DNA of 57,947 nt from Bacillota bacterium (GCA_023621995.1 JAMOAB010000170.1:1-57947), one strand, 5' to 3'; counted from the first letter of the stretch, positions 1-9,285 are shown. Notes: a model not told the origin generated them from the sequence alone. Numbers and translations: made by a program.

Positions 1-857
1 TTTTGTGTGCTAAATTTTCAAAACCAAAACTCTGTTTCTTAAACCGAAAGTATTCCTCAATTCTCCATCTCGGCATATATGTATAAACGATCCTCTTTAG
101 ATCTTATTTATTTTCTATAGGTTTATTGGTAGCAAGCATCATAGGCTTTTCTCCTAGTCCATAGACCAATACAAGGCAAACAGGTTCTTTATTGGCTGTC
201 ACTTTCACATTCAGGTGACTAACGTAAGTAACAACTTTTGACTCTTTACCTTTATTTCGAAACGTTAAAGTCAGCCTAACCTTTCCCTTTCTTGAATCCC
301 TTAAGGTAGTGGATTTATACCATTTGCCTTTCCAAAATAATTTACGTCTTTCTGTAAGACGTATAATAAAGTATTGATCTTTTTCATGCATAAAATAGAA
401 CATAGAGTTTATATCATATCCTCTATCAAATACAAATGTTCCATTCCCCTTTGTGGATTCTATACTTGCTCCAAGCCATTAAAAGTTACTGTATTTATAG
501 ATTTATAGCTTTTTTCTTTAGATGAATGAATATGGGAAAAGATACTTAATGGTTGTCTATTCTCTTTAGATAATCCTACTATTTCAGTAACCATATATCC
601 CTTCTCATACTTGTTCTCTTTACTCGATCCATCTCTTACTATACCTAAATCTTCAAATGCTTGCCCATGTGGTTTTACTATGTCAGAATCATCGACCAGT
701 ATTATTGGATCTTTTTCTAAATTTTTTATTACTTGCCTAGTGTAGTTTTCATCAATTTGAGGAGAAAGATCTTTTTCCAGGTTCTTATCTAAACGTTCAG
801 GGACTTTTCTATGTTTTTAATAATATCATTTATAGGTTTTTGCATCCTTTTAGACAT
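1..857 (-). pseudogene. Decayed IS4-type DDE transposase, continues past left edge
   Basis: Remnant of an insertion-sequence transposase read on the minus strand from an ATG at 857, which has a GGAG ribosome site. Piecewise translation gives a DDE-type catalytic core: ILVDDSDIVKP (about 680-715) holds the first Asp, FVFDRGYD (about 425-450) the second, and RWRIEEYFRFKKQ (about 30-70) resembles the Glu-bearing Y-R-E-K region of IS4-type enzymes. The frame is broken at least three times: a frameshift with TAG near 790, a second frameshift near 475, and an in-frame TAA at 104-106 where the sequence continues sensibly on both sides. The longest intact piece is 104-403. The 3' end and one terminal repeat lie outside the window. 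Nothing suggests it is active. IS4-superfamily placement is by motif only. Confidence 0.8.
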
Positions 858-927
858 ATTTTATCTCCATAAACTCAAATTTATATCATAGTCATAATTT
901 TTTACGGAAACTCAAGACACTAATAGG

Positions 928-956
928 TTGAATATTTATTTGTTTTGCAATATACT
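928..956 (+). promoter_or_regulatory. Sigma-A-type promoter of the XRE-cupin / acyl-CoA ligase pair
   Basis: TTGAAT at 928-933 and TATACT at 951-956 are separated by exactly 17 bases. The start codon at 992 follows about 35 bases later, with GGAGG just before it. This fits a housekeeping promoter. It begins right after the transposase remnant. Confidence 0.7.
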
Positions 957-991
957 AGTCATAAAGTAAAAAACGGAATGGAGGTATTGAC

Positions 992-1546
992 ATGTCAGAG
1001 CAGTTAAAGCTAATAGGGGCAAGACTTAAAGACCTTAGGGAGATCTCCGGTGAATCTATAGAGGACATATCAAAAGATCTAGACATATCACCCTCGCTCT
1101 ATGCTAAATATGAAAGTGGTGAGGCAGATATTCCAGTAAGTTTTTTATTCAATGCTGCAAATAGATTTAGTGTAGAGTTATCTACCCTTTTAACTGGTGA
1201 AGAACCAAGACTAAAGATATATTCACTAGTCAGAAAAAATAAGAGATTAAGTGTAGATAGGCGAAAAGAATACAGATACGAAAGTCTCGCCTATAATTTT
1301 ATTGATAAAAAGGCAGAACCTTTTATAGTTACAGTAGATTATAAAGGTGATAGTGAACCTGCAAATCTAAATTCTCATCCTGGGCAAGAATTTAATCTTG
1401 TCCTAGAAGGAACATTAAAAATAGTCATAGATAAATATGAATTGATTCTCCATGAAGGAGATGCCCTATATTTTGATTCAAGTTATAAACACGGAATGGT
1501 TGCTTTAAATAATAGACCTGCTAAGTTTCTTGCAGTAATATTGTAG
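992..1546 (+). CDS. XRE-family transcriptional regulator with C-terminal cupin domain
   Basis: This 184-residue protein has an N-terminal helix-turn-helix of the Cro/XRE type (residues about 7-61, with SIEDISKDLDISPSLYAKYE as the core) and a C-terminal cupin barrel (about 110-184, with HPGQEFNLVLEG and HEGDALYFDS as its two conserved strands). Proteins of this plan usually bind a small ligand in the cupin and control a neighbouring metabolic gene. It has a strong GGAGG site before the ATG and its own promoter. The acyl-CoA ligase follows 51 bases downstream on the same strand with no terminator between, so it is the probable target and co-transcribed partner. The effector is unknown. Confidence 0.88.
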   Translation: MSEQLKLIGARLKDLREISGESIEDISKDLDISPSLYAKYESGEADIPVSFLFNAANRFSVELSTLLTGEEPRLKIYSLVRKNKRLSVDRRKEYRYESLAYNFIDKKAEPFIVTVDYKGDSEPANLNSHPGQEFNLVLEGTLKIVIDKYELILHEGDALYFDSSYKHGMVALNNRPAKFLAVIL

Positions 1547-1597
1547 AATTAAAATTTATAAAGTCTTATAAAAATACAAAAAGAGGTAGGATATATT

Positions 1598-3256
1598 ATG
1601 CTAAATAGTTTTCTTAAAAAAGACAATTTTACATCATTAGAAGACTTCAATGATAATTATCAAGTTATTGTTCCTGAAAATTTCAACTTTGCATATGATG
1701 TAGCCGATAGATTAGCAGAGAACTCACCTGACAAAAAAGCTCTGGTCTGGTGCAATGATATGGGAGAAGAAAAGATATTTTCTTATGCCCAAATGAAATA
1801 TTATAGCGATAAGACAGCCAATTATCTTTCTGCCCTAGGTATAAAAAAGGGTGATGCTGTCATGCTAATGCTAAAACGGCGCTACGAATTTTGGTTTTGC
1901 ATACTAGCCCTACATAAATTAGGTGCTATCGCCGTGCCAGCAACTCATCTGCTAACTCCCAAAGATCTCATATATAGAAATAATGCAGCAAGTATAAAGG
2001 CTGTTATAGCAGTAACTGATGATGAAGTTGTTGAACATATAGACATTGCCCATAAAGAGTCACCGACCCTTCAATTAAAACTTGGAGTAGGCAATACAAT
2101 AAAGGAAGATTGGCATAATTTTAACGCGGAAATGGAGATGGCAACATCGGTTTTCGAAAGGCCTACAGGCGATATGGCTACTACAAATTCAGATATATCG
2201 TTACTATACTTTACGTCTGGAACTACCGGACAGCCTAAGATGGTGCAGCATAACTTTACATATCCATTAGGTCATATACTTACTGCCAAATACTGGCAAA
2301 ACGTTAAAAAAGATGGTCTCCACCTTACAGTTGCAGATACTGGTTGGGCAAAGGCAGTATGGGGCAAATTATACGGTCAATGGCTCTGTGAATGCGCAGT
2401 ATTCGTATATGATTACAATCATTTTGATCCTCATAAACTATTGGAAGTAATATCTAGACATAATATTACTTCCTTTTGTGCACCACCTACCATATATCGT
2501 TTTCTAATAAAAGAAGATCTGACAAAATATGATCTGAGCAGTTTAGAATACTGCGTAATAGCTGGAGAACCTTTAAATCCTGAAGTATATAACCAATTTT
2601 ACAAGGCAACTGGTCTCAAGCTTATGGAAGGCTATGGTCAAACTGAATTGACAGTAGCAATAGCTACCCTTCCTGGCATGGAGCCTAAACCTGGATCTAT
2701 GGGTAAACCCCTTCCAGGATACGATATAGATATAATCGATGAAAATGGTGAACCATGTGACGTTGGTGAAGAAGGACAGATAGTAATATATACAGATAAG
2801 AAAAAGCCAGTGGGAATGTTTGATGGATACTATAGAGATAAGGCAAAGACCATGGATGTATGGCATGATGATATATATTATACTGGAGATATGGCATGGA
2901 AGGATGAAGATGGATATTATTGGTTCGTAGGTAGGGCTGATGATGTTATTAAAAGTTCTGGATATAGGATCGGACCTTTTGAGGTCGAAAGTGCCCTTCT
3001 AGAACACCCGGCAGTTCTAGAATGTGCTATAACAGGTGTGCCCCATCGTATAAGAGGGCAAGTAGTTAAAGCAACTATAGTACTTGCAAAAGGATATAAA
3101 GCAAGTGACAAGCTTAAATTGGAACTACAGAATCACGTAAAAAAAGTAACTGCCCCATATAAATATCCACGTATAATCGAATTTGTAGAAGAACTACCTA
3201 AAACTATAAGTGGTAAGATAAGAAGAGTAGAAATACGTAAAAAGGATACCTTATAA
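1598..3256 (+). CDS. AMP-forming acyl-CoA synthetase (acetyl-CoA synthetase-like)
   Basis: The 552-residue enzyme belongs to the ANL adenylating superfamily, which activates a carboxylic acid as acyl-AMP and transfers it to CoA. Visible motifs are the phosphate-binding loop [12 protein letters not shown] (residues about 203-214), GYGQTE (A5 motif), [20 protein letters not shown] (hinge region) and the C-terminal [10 protein letters not shown] with the catalytic Lys near residue 540. Length is normal for the family. The gene has a GAGGTAGG ribosome site and shares an operon with the XRE-cupin regulator. Close relatives are often annotated as acetyl-CoA synthetase, but the acyl substrate (acetate, longer or aromatic acids) cannot be told from sequence here. 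The stop codon lies within the terminator hairpin. Confidence 0.88.
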   Translation: MLNSFLKKDNFTSLEDFNDNYQVIVPENFNFAYDVADRLAENSPDKKALVWCNDMGEEKIFSYAQMKYYSDKTANYLSALGIKKGDAVMLMLKRRYEFWFCILALHKLGAIAVPATHLLTPKDLIYRNNAASIKAVIAVTDDEVVEHIDIAHKESPTLQLKLGVGNTIKEDWHNFNAEMEMATSVFERPTGDMATTNSDISLLYFTSGTTGQPKMVQHNFTYPLGHILTAKYWQNVKKDGLHLTVADTGWAKAVWGKLYGQWLCECAVFVYDYNHFDPHKLLEVISRHNITSFCAPPTIYRFLIKEDLTKYDLSSLEYCVIAGEPLNPEVYNQFYKATGLKLMEGYGQTELTVAIATLPGMEPKPGSMGKPLPGYDIDIIDENGEPCDVGEEGQIVIYTDKKKPVGMFDGYYRDKAKTMDVWHDDIYYTGDMAWKDEDGYYWFVGRADDVIKSSGYRIGPFEVESALLEHPAVLECAITGVPHRIRGQVVKATIVLAKGYKASDKLKLELQNHVKKVTAPYKYPRIIEFVEELPKTISGKIRRVEIRKKDTL

Positions 3257-3267
3257 GGTATCCTTTT
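3241..3267. terminator. Bidirectional terminator between acyl-CoA ligase and spoIVA
   Basis: AAAGGATACC (3241-3250) and GGTATCCTTT (3257-3266) form a perfect 10-bp stem around TTATAA. T-runs follow the stem on both strands, so it can end transcripts from the ligase on the plus strand and from spoIVA on the minus strand. It overlaps the last codons of the ligase. Confidence 0.85.
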
Positions 3268-3281
3268 TATATGAAATCCTA

Positions 3282-4766
3282 TCATAGGATAATACATATG
3301 AGACCACCATTGCCATCGTTTATAATACGTTGTAGGGTCTCTTGTATCTTTATCTGAGCATCTTCAGGCATACGCATAAGTTTGTTTGATAGTCCTTCTT
3401 TAACAAGCTCATGAAGGGATTTTCCAAATATATTTGTATCCCAGATTCTCTGGGTATCACTTTCAAACTCATCTAGCAGATATTTTACAAGTTCTTCACT
3501 TTGCTTTTCAGTACCTACAATGGGAGATACCTCCGTCTGTATATCAACTCTTATAAAGTGCAAAGACGGGGCACTTGCCTTTAGCCGTACTCCAAAGGCA
3601 TTCCCTTGCCTTACGATTTCTGGCTCTTCTAAAGTCAGCTCATCCATTGTAGGAGATACAAGACCATATCCTGTCTTTCTTACATCATTGAGCGCAGTAG
3701 CTATCCTATCATATTCCCGCTTGGCAGCAGCCAACTCTTTCATAAGCCCTATAAGCTGATAGTCCCCTTCAATCTCTAAACCACATTCCTCTCCTAATAC
3801 CTTATAGAACATATTGGGTTTTGTCTCTATATTAATTGCTCCCCCACCTGTACCAAGATCTATCATATCAATCTCTGGCTTATCGATAAATTCAGATTCT
3901 TCAAACACCCTCCCCATATACTCCATATCCCTTACTCTATATACCCCTTCTGTAGATCTAAATAATATGTCTAATATATGGGTTATGAGCCAATGGTCTT
4001 CATCAAGACTTTCTACCCATCTTGGTAGCTGAACCTTGATCTCAGTCAGGGGAAATTCAAATAGTACATTGCTCAATATATTGTTTATATCCTCATTTGT
4101 TAAATTCATAACATCCATTGCTAATACTGGAACACCATATTTATCTTCAAGTCCTGCCTGCATCTTTTGGACCTCTTCAGAGTTTGGAACCTTTGAATTT
4201 AATATTATAATAAATGGTTTAGAGATTTCTCTAAGCTCCCTTATTACCCGTTCTTCTGCATCTATATAGTTTGAGCGAGGAATGTCAGTAATTGTTCCAT
4301 CGGTAGTTACTACCAGACCTATAGTAGAGTGATCAGTTATAACCTTACGAGTTCCTATCTCTGCAGCCTCTTCAAAAGGAATATCGTGATCAAACCATGG
4401 AGTTCTAACCATTCTAGGCTCTCCATCCTCCATATGCCCTATAGCTCCTTTTACCAAATAACCAACACAATCTACCATACGGACATTTAGATTGGCATTC
4501 TCTCTTATGGAAATTTCTACTGCTTCATTGGGTACAAATTTAGGCTGTGTCGTCATAATTGTCTTACCAGTGCCGCTTTGAGGCATCTCGTCTAATGCCC
4601 TCTGACGTTTCATTTCATTGTCCATATTAGGAAGAACTAGAAGCTCCATAAATTTTTTGATAAGAGTTGACTTCCCCGTCCTAACCGGGCCAACAACACC
4701 AATGTATATATCTCCGTCAGTACGCTCGGCAATATCGTTATAGAGGTCAAATTTTTCTGTTGCCAT
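3282..4766 (-). CDS. spoIVA: Stage IV sporulation protein A, spore coat morphogenetic ATPase
   Basis: At 494 residues this matches SpoIVA along its length (the B. subtilis protein has 492). SpoIVA polymerises with ATP hydrolysis on the forespore outer membrane and forms the basement layer of the coat, and it is also needed for cortex assembly. The TRAFAC-type P-loop GPVRTGKST is at residues 26-34, followed by MVDCVGY (switch region) and the conserved IGTEKQSEELVKYLL and INDGNGGLICIIL near the C-terminus, which is the membrane-anchor end in B. subtilis. The start MATEKFDLYNDIAERT aligns with known SpoIVA N-termini and has a GGAGGGAAGG ribosome site. It lies downstream of plsY with a 140-base gap. 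In other species it is sigma-E dependent; I could not place a convincing sigma-E promoter. Confidence 0.97.
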   Translation of the reverse strand: MATEKFDLYNDIAERTDGDIYIGVVGPVRTGKSTLIKKFMELLVLPNMDNEMKRQRALDEMPQSGTGKTIMTTQPKFVPNEAVEISIRENANLNVRMVDCVGYLVKGAIGHMEDGEPRMVRTPWFDHDIPFEEAAEIGTRKVITDHSTIGLVVTTDGTITDIPRSNYIDAEERVIRELREISKPFIIILNSKVPNSEEVQKMQAGLEDKYGVPVLAMDVMNLTNEDINNILSNVLFEFPLTEIKVQLPRWVESLDEDHWLITHILDILFRSTEGVYRVRDMEYMGRVFEESEFIDKPEIDMIDLGTGGGAINIETKPNMFYKVLGEECGLEIEGDYQLIGLMKELAAAKREYDRIATALNDVRKTGYGLVSPTMDELTLEEPEIVRQGNAFGVRLKASAPSLHFIRVDIQTEVSPIVGTEKQSEELVKYLLDEFESDTQRIWDTNIFGKSLHELVKEGLSNKLMRMPEDAQIKIQETLQRIINDGNGGLICIIL

Positions 4767-4906
4767 CCCCTTCCCTCCAATATATGTAAATTTAAATATC
4801 CATTATGTTCTCTTTATTTTGAAGATATATTATTAAACATTATATATATATTTAAGGGATGGCAAAATTATGACAAGTTAATTAACTATTTAACGGAGAT
4901 TTTTTT

Positions 4907-5512
4907 CTATCTCTTAAAAAAACTTCCCTTTCTAAGATTTATCTTGTTCTCCGTACCGTTTAACAAGCGCTTTATATTGGACCTATGTCTATATACGCCT
5001 AAAATTGCTATAAATAGACCGACAAATATATATTCTTTAGGATATGCATATAATGCAGTTAATATAGGTGCAAGTATGACACATGAAACCGACGCCAAAG
5101 AGACATATTGGGTAGTATATATTATTATCATTGCGATTATAAATCCAGTAACACCTACCCAAGGTGCCAAGATAAACATGACACCAAGTGACGTAGATAT
5201 TCCCTTTCCACCCCTAAAGCCTAACAACACAGGATAGTCATGTCCTAATATTACTGCACATCCAGCTAAGGCACCTCCAAGATCTGCTCCAAGAGCTTTA
5301 CCTATTGCTACAGCAATAATTCCTTTGAGCATATCTATGATAAAAACTATAATACCTGGACGCGTACCCAACACCCTCCATACATTTGTTGCACCCACAT
5401 TCCCACTTCCATGATTCCGAATATCTATATCTCTAAGTAATTTTCCAGCAAAATATGCCGGTGTAATATTTCCAATAAAATATGCTATTATAATAGCAAG
5501 AATATATCTCAT
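4907..5512 (-). CDS. plsY: Acyl-phosphate:glycerol-3-phosphate acyltransferase PlsY
   Basis: Integral membrane enzyme of 201 residues that transfers the acyl group from acyl-phosphate to glycerol-3-phosphate, the first step of phospholipid synthesis in Firmicutes. It has about five hydrophobic segments. The family motifs are visible: HGSGNVGATNVWR (residues about 34-46), GFRGGKGISTSLG (about 98-110, phosphate loop) and the C-terminal YRHRSNIKRLLNGTENK. It begins 13 bases after der ends, so the two are almost surely co-transcribed. The der-plsY-spoIVA order is common in clostridia. ATG start with GGAGGGG-like site. Confident call. Confidence 0.96.
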   Translation of the reverse strand: MRYILAIIIAYFIGNITPAYFAGKLLRDIDIRNHGSGNVGATNVWRVLGTRPGIIVFIIDMLKGIIAVAIGKALGADLGGALAGCAVILGHDYPVLLGFRGGKGISTSLGVMFILAPWVGVTGFIIAMIIIYTTQYVSLASVSCVILAPILTALYAYPKEYIFVGLFIAILGVYRHRSNIKRLLNGTENKINLRKGSFFKR

Positions 5513-5525
5513 CCCAAACCCCTCC

Positions 5526-6836
5526 TTATCTTTCGCGAAATATCATCCTAATAGGCGTACCTTCTAAATCAAAAGTCTTTCTAAAGTAATTTTCTAAATA
5601 TCGTTCATAGGAATAATGAACAAGTTTTGTGTCGTTTACAAAGATCACAAAAGTAGGAGGCTTTGTAGAAACCTGAGTTCCATAATATATCTTAAGTCGC
5701 CTTCCCCTATCAGAAGGTGGCTCTACCATTGCAGTAGCATCATACATGCAGTCATTTAATATGCCTGTCTTTATCCGACGATTATAGCTATCATATACGT
5801 TATCTATGAGATGGATTACTTTTTCTACTCTTCGACCTGTCTTAGCAGATATAAAAATACTTGGCGCATAATCCATAAATGCAAGGTTTAAGCCTATCTC
5901 TCTTTTATAATCATATATTGTGTTTGTATCTTTGTCTATTAAATCCCATTTATTGATCACGAGAATAGAACCTTTTCCTTCTTCATGTACTAATCCTGCT
6001 ATCCTTGCATCTTGCGTAGTTATATCTTCTGTTGCATCCATGACTATAAGTGCTACATCACAGCGTCTTATAGCAGATAGGGCACGCATAACACTATATC
6101 GTTCTAGCGACTCTTCTATACGGCTCTTTCGCCTTATACCTGCCGTATCGATAATTATATATTTCTTATTATCATATTCAAAATAGGTATCTACCGCATC
6201 CCTAGTAGTCCCTGGTATATCTGAAACGATGACCCTGTCTTCTCCTAATATTCTGTTTACTAGAGAGGATTTTCCCACATTGGGCTTACCAACCACTGCT
6301 ATCTTGATCACTTCTTCATCCATTTCTTCTCTGTCAACATCTGGAAAATGGGCAATAAGTTCATCTAAAAAGTCTCCTAACCCCCTCTTATGGCTTGCAG
6401 ATACTGGAATAGGTGTACCCAATCCAAGATTATAGAACTCATATATATTATCCTCCATGTGCGGAGCATCGATCTTGTTTACAACTAATACAATCTCTTT
6501 ACGGGATCTTCTCAATATATTTGCTATTTCATAGTCTGTATGGGTTATACCTTCACTTCCATCTACAAGGAAGATAATCACATCTGCTGTATCTAGAGCA
6601 ACATCCACTTGCTGCCTTATATGAAGTAAAAATTCATCATCTCCTTCTGGATCTAATCCGCCTGTATCTACAAGAGTAAATTCTCTTCCTAGCCACTCTG
6701 TATCTGCATAGATCCTATCCCTAGTTACTCCTGGTTCATCATGTACTATGGATATCCTTCTGCCTATGATCTGATTAAAAAAAGTGGATTTACCTACATT
6801 AGGACGGCCTACAATTGCTGCTATCGGTTTTGCCAT
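5526..6836 (-). CDS. der: Ribosome-assembly GTPase Der (EngA)
   Basis: Der has two consecutive GTPase domains and a C-terminal KH-like domain and acts in 50S subunit assembly. Domain 1 shows GRPNVGKST (residues about 10-18), DTGG and NKID; domain 2 shows GKPNVGKSS (about 182-190), DTAG and NKWD; the KH-like end carries TKPPTFVIFVND and the PIRMIFRER tail. The product is 436 residues, normal for the family. The frame extends upstream to a GTG at 6845, but the ATG at 6836 is preferred: it gives the usual MAKPIAAIVGRPNVGKST N-terminus and the GGGGTGA just upstream serves as ribosome site. Followed closely by plsY. Confidence 0.96.
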   Translation of the reverse strand: MAKPIAAIVGRPNVGKSTFFNQIIGRRISIVHDEPGVTRDRIYADTEWLGREFTLVDTGGLDPEGDDEFLLHIRQQVDVALDTADVIIFLVDGSEGITHTDYEIANILRRSRKEIVLVVNKIDAPHMEDNIYEFYNLGLGTPIPVSASHKRGLGDFLDELIAHFPDVDREEMDEEVIKIAVVGKPNVGKSSLVNRILGEDRVIVSDIPGTTRDAVDTYFEYDNKKYIIIDTAGIRRKSRIEESLERYSVMRALSAIRRCDVALIVMDATEDITTQDARIAGLVHEEGKGSILVINKWDLIDKDTNTIYDYKREIGLNLAFMDYAPSIFISAKTGRRVEKVIHLIDNVYDSYNRRIKTGILNDCMYDATAMVEPPSDRGRRLKIYYGTQVSTKPPTFVIFVNDTKLVHYSYERYLENYFRKTFDLEGTPIRMIFRER

Positions 6837-6861
6837 ATACCTCACCCCAAATTCTTATTAT

Positions 6862-6917
6862 AATTATTCAAGTTCAATCCTAAAAATGTTAAGGTTAAGC
6901 CTATACACTTGAATAAT
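6862..6917. repeat. 12-bp perfect inverted repeat between DUF512 gene and der
   Basis: AATTATTCAAGT at 6862-6873 is repeated inverted as ACTTGAATAATT at 6906-6917 with 32 bases between. It lies in the gap between the DUF512 gene and der. There is no T-run next to it, so it is not a normal intrinsic terminator. It could be an RNA fold in the joint transcript or a protein site. Confidence 0.5.
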
Positions 6918-6945
6918 TTCATAAAACTCAACTTTATTGATTTAT

Positions 6946-8280
6946 TTATAATCTTGAATTATCCATATATATTTTTAAAATTGTCTCCACCATTCCATAT
7001 CCATTTACTGGTACTACAACAATTTTAGTATCAAGCTCCTTCTCAAGCTCCATTAAAGATATATCATCTAAAAACACGTCTTCTCCCTGCCTAAGCATTA
7101 CATCTGGTATTAAAAGAGCAATGCCCAAGTCTTTATCCTTGAGAGTGCTTATTATATCTGAAGCAGTAATAAGACCTGCTACTGTCACACTAGTACCGAA
7201 AAAGTTATTTTCAATTGGATATACATCAATTTTTATATTCATTTTTTCTTCTATTATAGCTGACCATCGCTTCATAAAATTAGCAGCCGACATCCCTGTT
7301 GCTATGGTAATATGCCCCTCTACTCCATCTAAGCTAGTCGTATCTTCCAATGCATTATATAACTCTTCTTCAAACTTTACAACCAGCCCAACACCGTTAT
7401 CAAGCTGGGGAAAATCATCGTAATATTCATATGGTGGAAAATCCCTACCCGATAATATGTAAAATTCATCTGAAGCATATACAAATCGTCTACCTAGATA
7501 GGTAGTTGCTTTTTTTTGCCATCTATCAACCTGATCTATGACCCTACCTGCCGAAAATTTGTTAAATGGCTCTATTATCTCTAAACCCTCTCTATATTTG
7601 GTAAGACCAACAGGCACCAATGCTATAGAATCAATCATTCTGTTATATTCCCACAGATCTCTTAAAGTCCTATCTAGCTCTTCGCCATCATTCCAACCGT
7701 GACATAGTACTAACTGACAATTTAGCTCTATCCCACCCCTATAAAACTCGTCAAGGATCTCCTTGACATTTCCTGCCCTTTTATTATTCATCATCTCTAT
7801 ACGTAACTCAGGATTTGTAGTATGTATAGAGACATATAGAGGACTTATATTTTGTTCTACTATTCTATGAACATCCTTTTTAGATATATTGGTCAGAGTG
7901 ATATAGTTACCCATTAAAAAGGATAAACGCCAATCATCATCCTTAAAATACAGTGTAGATCGCATGTTAGGAGGTAATTGATCTACAAAACAAAATATAC
8001 ACTTATTTTTGCATGACCTATTTTTATCCATAAGCCATGGATGAAAGATTAAACCTATATCTTCAGCACAGTCCTTTTCTATATCTAATATCCACTCTTC
8101 ACCATTCTTTTTTTCTACCAATACATCTAGACTTTCAAGTGCCATAAAGTCCATATAATCAATTACATCAATAACCTCTTGTCCATTTATACTAACCAAT
8201 ACATCTCCTGCTTCTATGCCCATCTTATGTGCAATACTGCCTTCACATACATCGTCTATAACATGTTTTTTATAATTCAA
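6946..8280 (-). CDS. DUF512 radical-SAM-like protein with N-terminal PDZ domain
   Basis: The 444-residue protein has a PDZ-like segment at the N-terminus (residues about 5-65, GSIAHKMGIEAGDVLVSING), then a radical SAM-type cysteine motif CKNKCIFC (C90, C94, C97, spacing CxxxCxxC), a TIM-barrel-like middle and the DUF512 C-terminal region. Proteins of this family sit beside der in many clostridia; their reaction is not established to my knowledge. The start is a TTG at 8280 with GGAGAGGAAA just upstream; no ATG gives the full PDZ domain. It follows the DUF3189 genes with an 82-base gap, and der follows with a 109-base gap containing an inverted repeat. Family call firm, function unknown. Confidence 0.88.
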   Translation of the reverse strand: MNYKKHVIDDVCEGSIAHKMGIEAGDVLVSINGQEVIDVIDYMDFMALESLDVLVEKKNGEEWILDIEKDCAEDIGLIFHPWLMDKNRSCKNKCIFCFVDQLPPNMRSTLYFKDDDWRLSFLMGNYITLTNISKKDVHRIVEQNISPLYVSIHTTNPELRIEMMNNKRAGNVKEILDEFYRGGIELNCQLVLCHGWNDGEELDRTLRDLWEYNRMIDSIALVPVGLTKYREGLEIIEPFNKFSAGRVIDQVDRWQKKATTYLGRRFVYASDEFYILSGRDFPPYEYYDDFPQLDNGVGLVVKFEEELYNALEDTTSLDGVEGHITIATGMSAANFMKRWSAIIEEKMNIKIDVYPIENNFFGTSVTVAGLITASDIISTLKDKDLGIALLIPDVMLRQGEDVFLDDISLMELEKELDTKIVVVPVNGYGMVETILKIYMDNSRL

Positions 8281-8362
8281 TTATTTCCTCTCCCTATAAA
8301 TCTTGCCGTTATTAGCCATGATCCTTAATACATATCCATTATCTTTAAAAACCTTCATTGTG

Positions 8363-8836
8363 TCAAGAACTACTTATAATATCATATTCCTTTTTTTTGA
8401 CACCTCTGACCAACTCTACAAAGACCTTATAATACCTTTGAATACCCCATATTGTTAGAGGTCGTCCTAAGTTTACCAATCCCAGTCTTCTAGACAATAT
8501 ACCTCCGATTGCTGTTACAGGATGGAGTTTTACTAAGGCATTTACAAATAAAATATTAGTATTTTCAATGAAATACTCATTTAAATAACTCTTAATAGAT
8601 GGTATGACCATATGTCTAGCATTTTTCATACCCATTATATATATATCGCTACAATATTCATCAGTACCTACATATATGGGAGTACCAATATCTCTCTTTT
8701 CCATCTCATCATAAAATGGTATCTCTTTAAAAACATGGGCCTTGGGCACGTCACATTCAGATATATAGTTTAAGTGTATAGCAGCACATACAACCGATGT
8801 ATGGGCACCACCGTGACAATGATAAAATATTTTCAC
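8363..8836 (-). CDS. DUF3189 family protein (copy 2 of tandem pair)
   Basis: This 157-residue protein begins MKIFYHCHGGAHTSVVCAAIHL, typical of DUF3189, a family found mainly in spore-forming Firmicutes. The His/Cys-containing N-terminus (HCHGGAHTSVVCAA) looks like a small ligand or metal/phosphate loop, but no activity is known to me. The start is GTG, overlapping the stop of the upstream copy as TAGTG, so translation is coupled. It differs strongly from its neighbour, which is a diverged paralogue: both share the order strand, GTDE/GMDE (residues about 57-60) and IMGMKN/TIGCKT. Location between spoIIP and DUF512 suggests a sporulation-linked role by association only. Confidence 0.82.
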   Translation of the reverse strand: MKIFYHCHGGAHTSVVCAAIHLNYISECDVPKAHVFKEIPFYDEMEKRDIGTPIYVGTDEYCSDIYIMGMKNARHMVIPSIKSYLNEYFIENTNILFVNALVKLHPVTAIGGILSRRLGLVNLGRPLTIWGIQRYYKVFVELVRGVKKKEYDIISSS

Positions 8837-9285
8837 TATTTCCCCACCTCCCTAATTAATTCTCTGTTTTTATCTACAAAGGAATGGAGCCTAGGATATG
8901 CGCTATGATACCAATAATAAAACAGCCGCTTGGCTGTATTACTGAAAAAACCATGGTTATTTATTTTAGTGATAATATGGGGAAGAAACATGGCAATTGT
9001 ATTTGTATTTATATAGTATAGATCAGAATCTATACTATATAGATCGCGAAAACCATTCTGTGCATTTATTATTACCTCCCCAAACGTCTTGCAACCAATT
9101 GTATATATACTGTTTAAGTTTTCATCCATACCTACAAAAATTAGGTTTCCAAATTTATTTGAATATCTCCTACACAATTCAAAGTATGAATCTATACCGT
9201 CATTGCCATAATCTATCCCTATATGGATAAGGGCACACAGATATGGTTCATATGTGGGAAAATAGCCATAATAGACTATATCCAT
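8836..9285 (-). CDS. DUF3189-like protein (copy 1, diverged, lacks His/Cys loop)
   Basis: This 149-residue protein is a likely paralogue of the next gene, with the same overall order (MDIVYYGYFPTYEPYLCALIHIG, FVGMDENLNSIYTIGCKT). The N-terminal HCHGGAHTS loop of the other copy is replaced by GYFPTYEPY, so any chemistry carried by those residues is absent; the two may form a heteromer. It is 35 bases downstream of spoIIP and its stop overlaps the GTG of copy 2. The ATG at 9285 has a GAGGAGAG ribosome site. Function unknown; family membership is by similarity to its neighbour and is less firm than for copy 2. Confidence 0.7.
   Translation of the reverse strand: MDIVYYGYFPTYEPYLCALIHIGIDYGNDGIDSYFELCRRYSNKFGNLIFVGMDENLNSIYTIGCKTFGEVIINAQNGFRDLYSIDSDLYYINTNTIAMFLPHIITKINNHGFFSNTAKRLFYYWYHSAYPRLHSFVDKNRELIREVGK

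Noticed and set aside
2573-2897. Long frames opposite the acyl-CoA ligase and similar ones opposite most other genes.
   Set aside because: They lie antisense to well-conserved genes, lack ribosome sites and show no family motifs.
4767-4906. A sigma-E promoter for spoIVA (CATAAT and CATATATT 15 bases apart).
   Set aside because: The predicted start would fall inside the ribosome site, leaving no leader; the match is by AT content only.
6936-6954. A 17-base match (ATTATAAATAAATCAAT) at the 3' ends of the DUF512 gene and of recJ (near 41029-41045).
   Set aside because: In AT-rich DNA of this length a match of this size is expected about once by chance, and it forms no hairpin.
8282-8358. A 25-codon frame (MKVFKDNGYVLRIM...) between the DUF3189 and DUF512 genes whose stop touches the TTG start of the latter.
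   Set aside because: There is no ribosome site before its ATG and the sequence resembles no family I know. It could be a leader peptide, but nothing beyond the overlap supports it.
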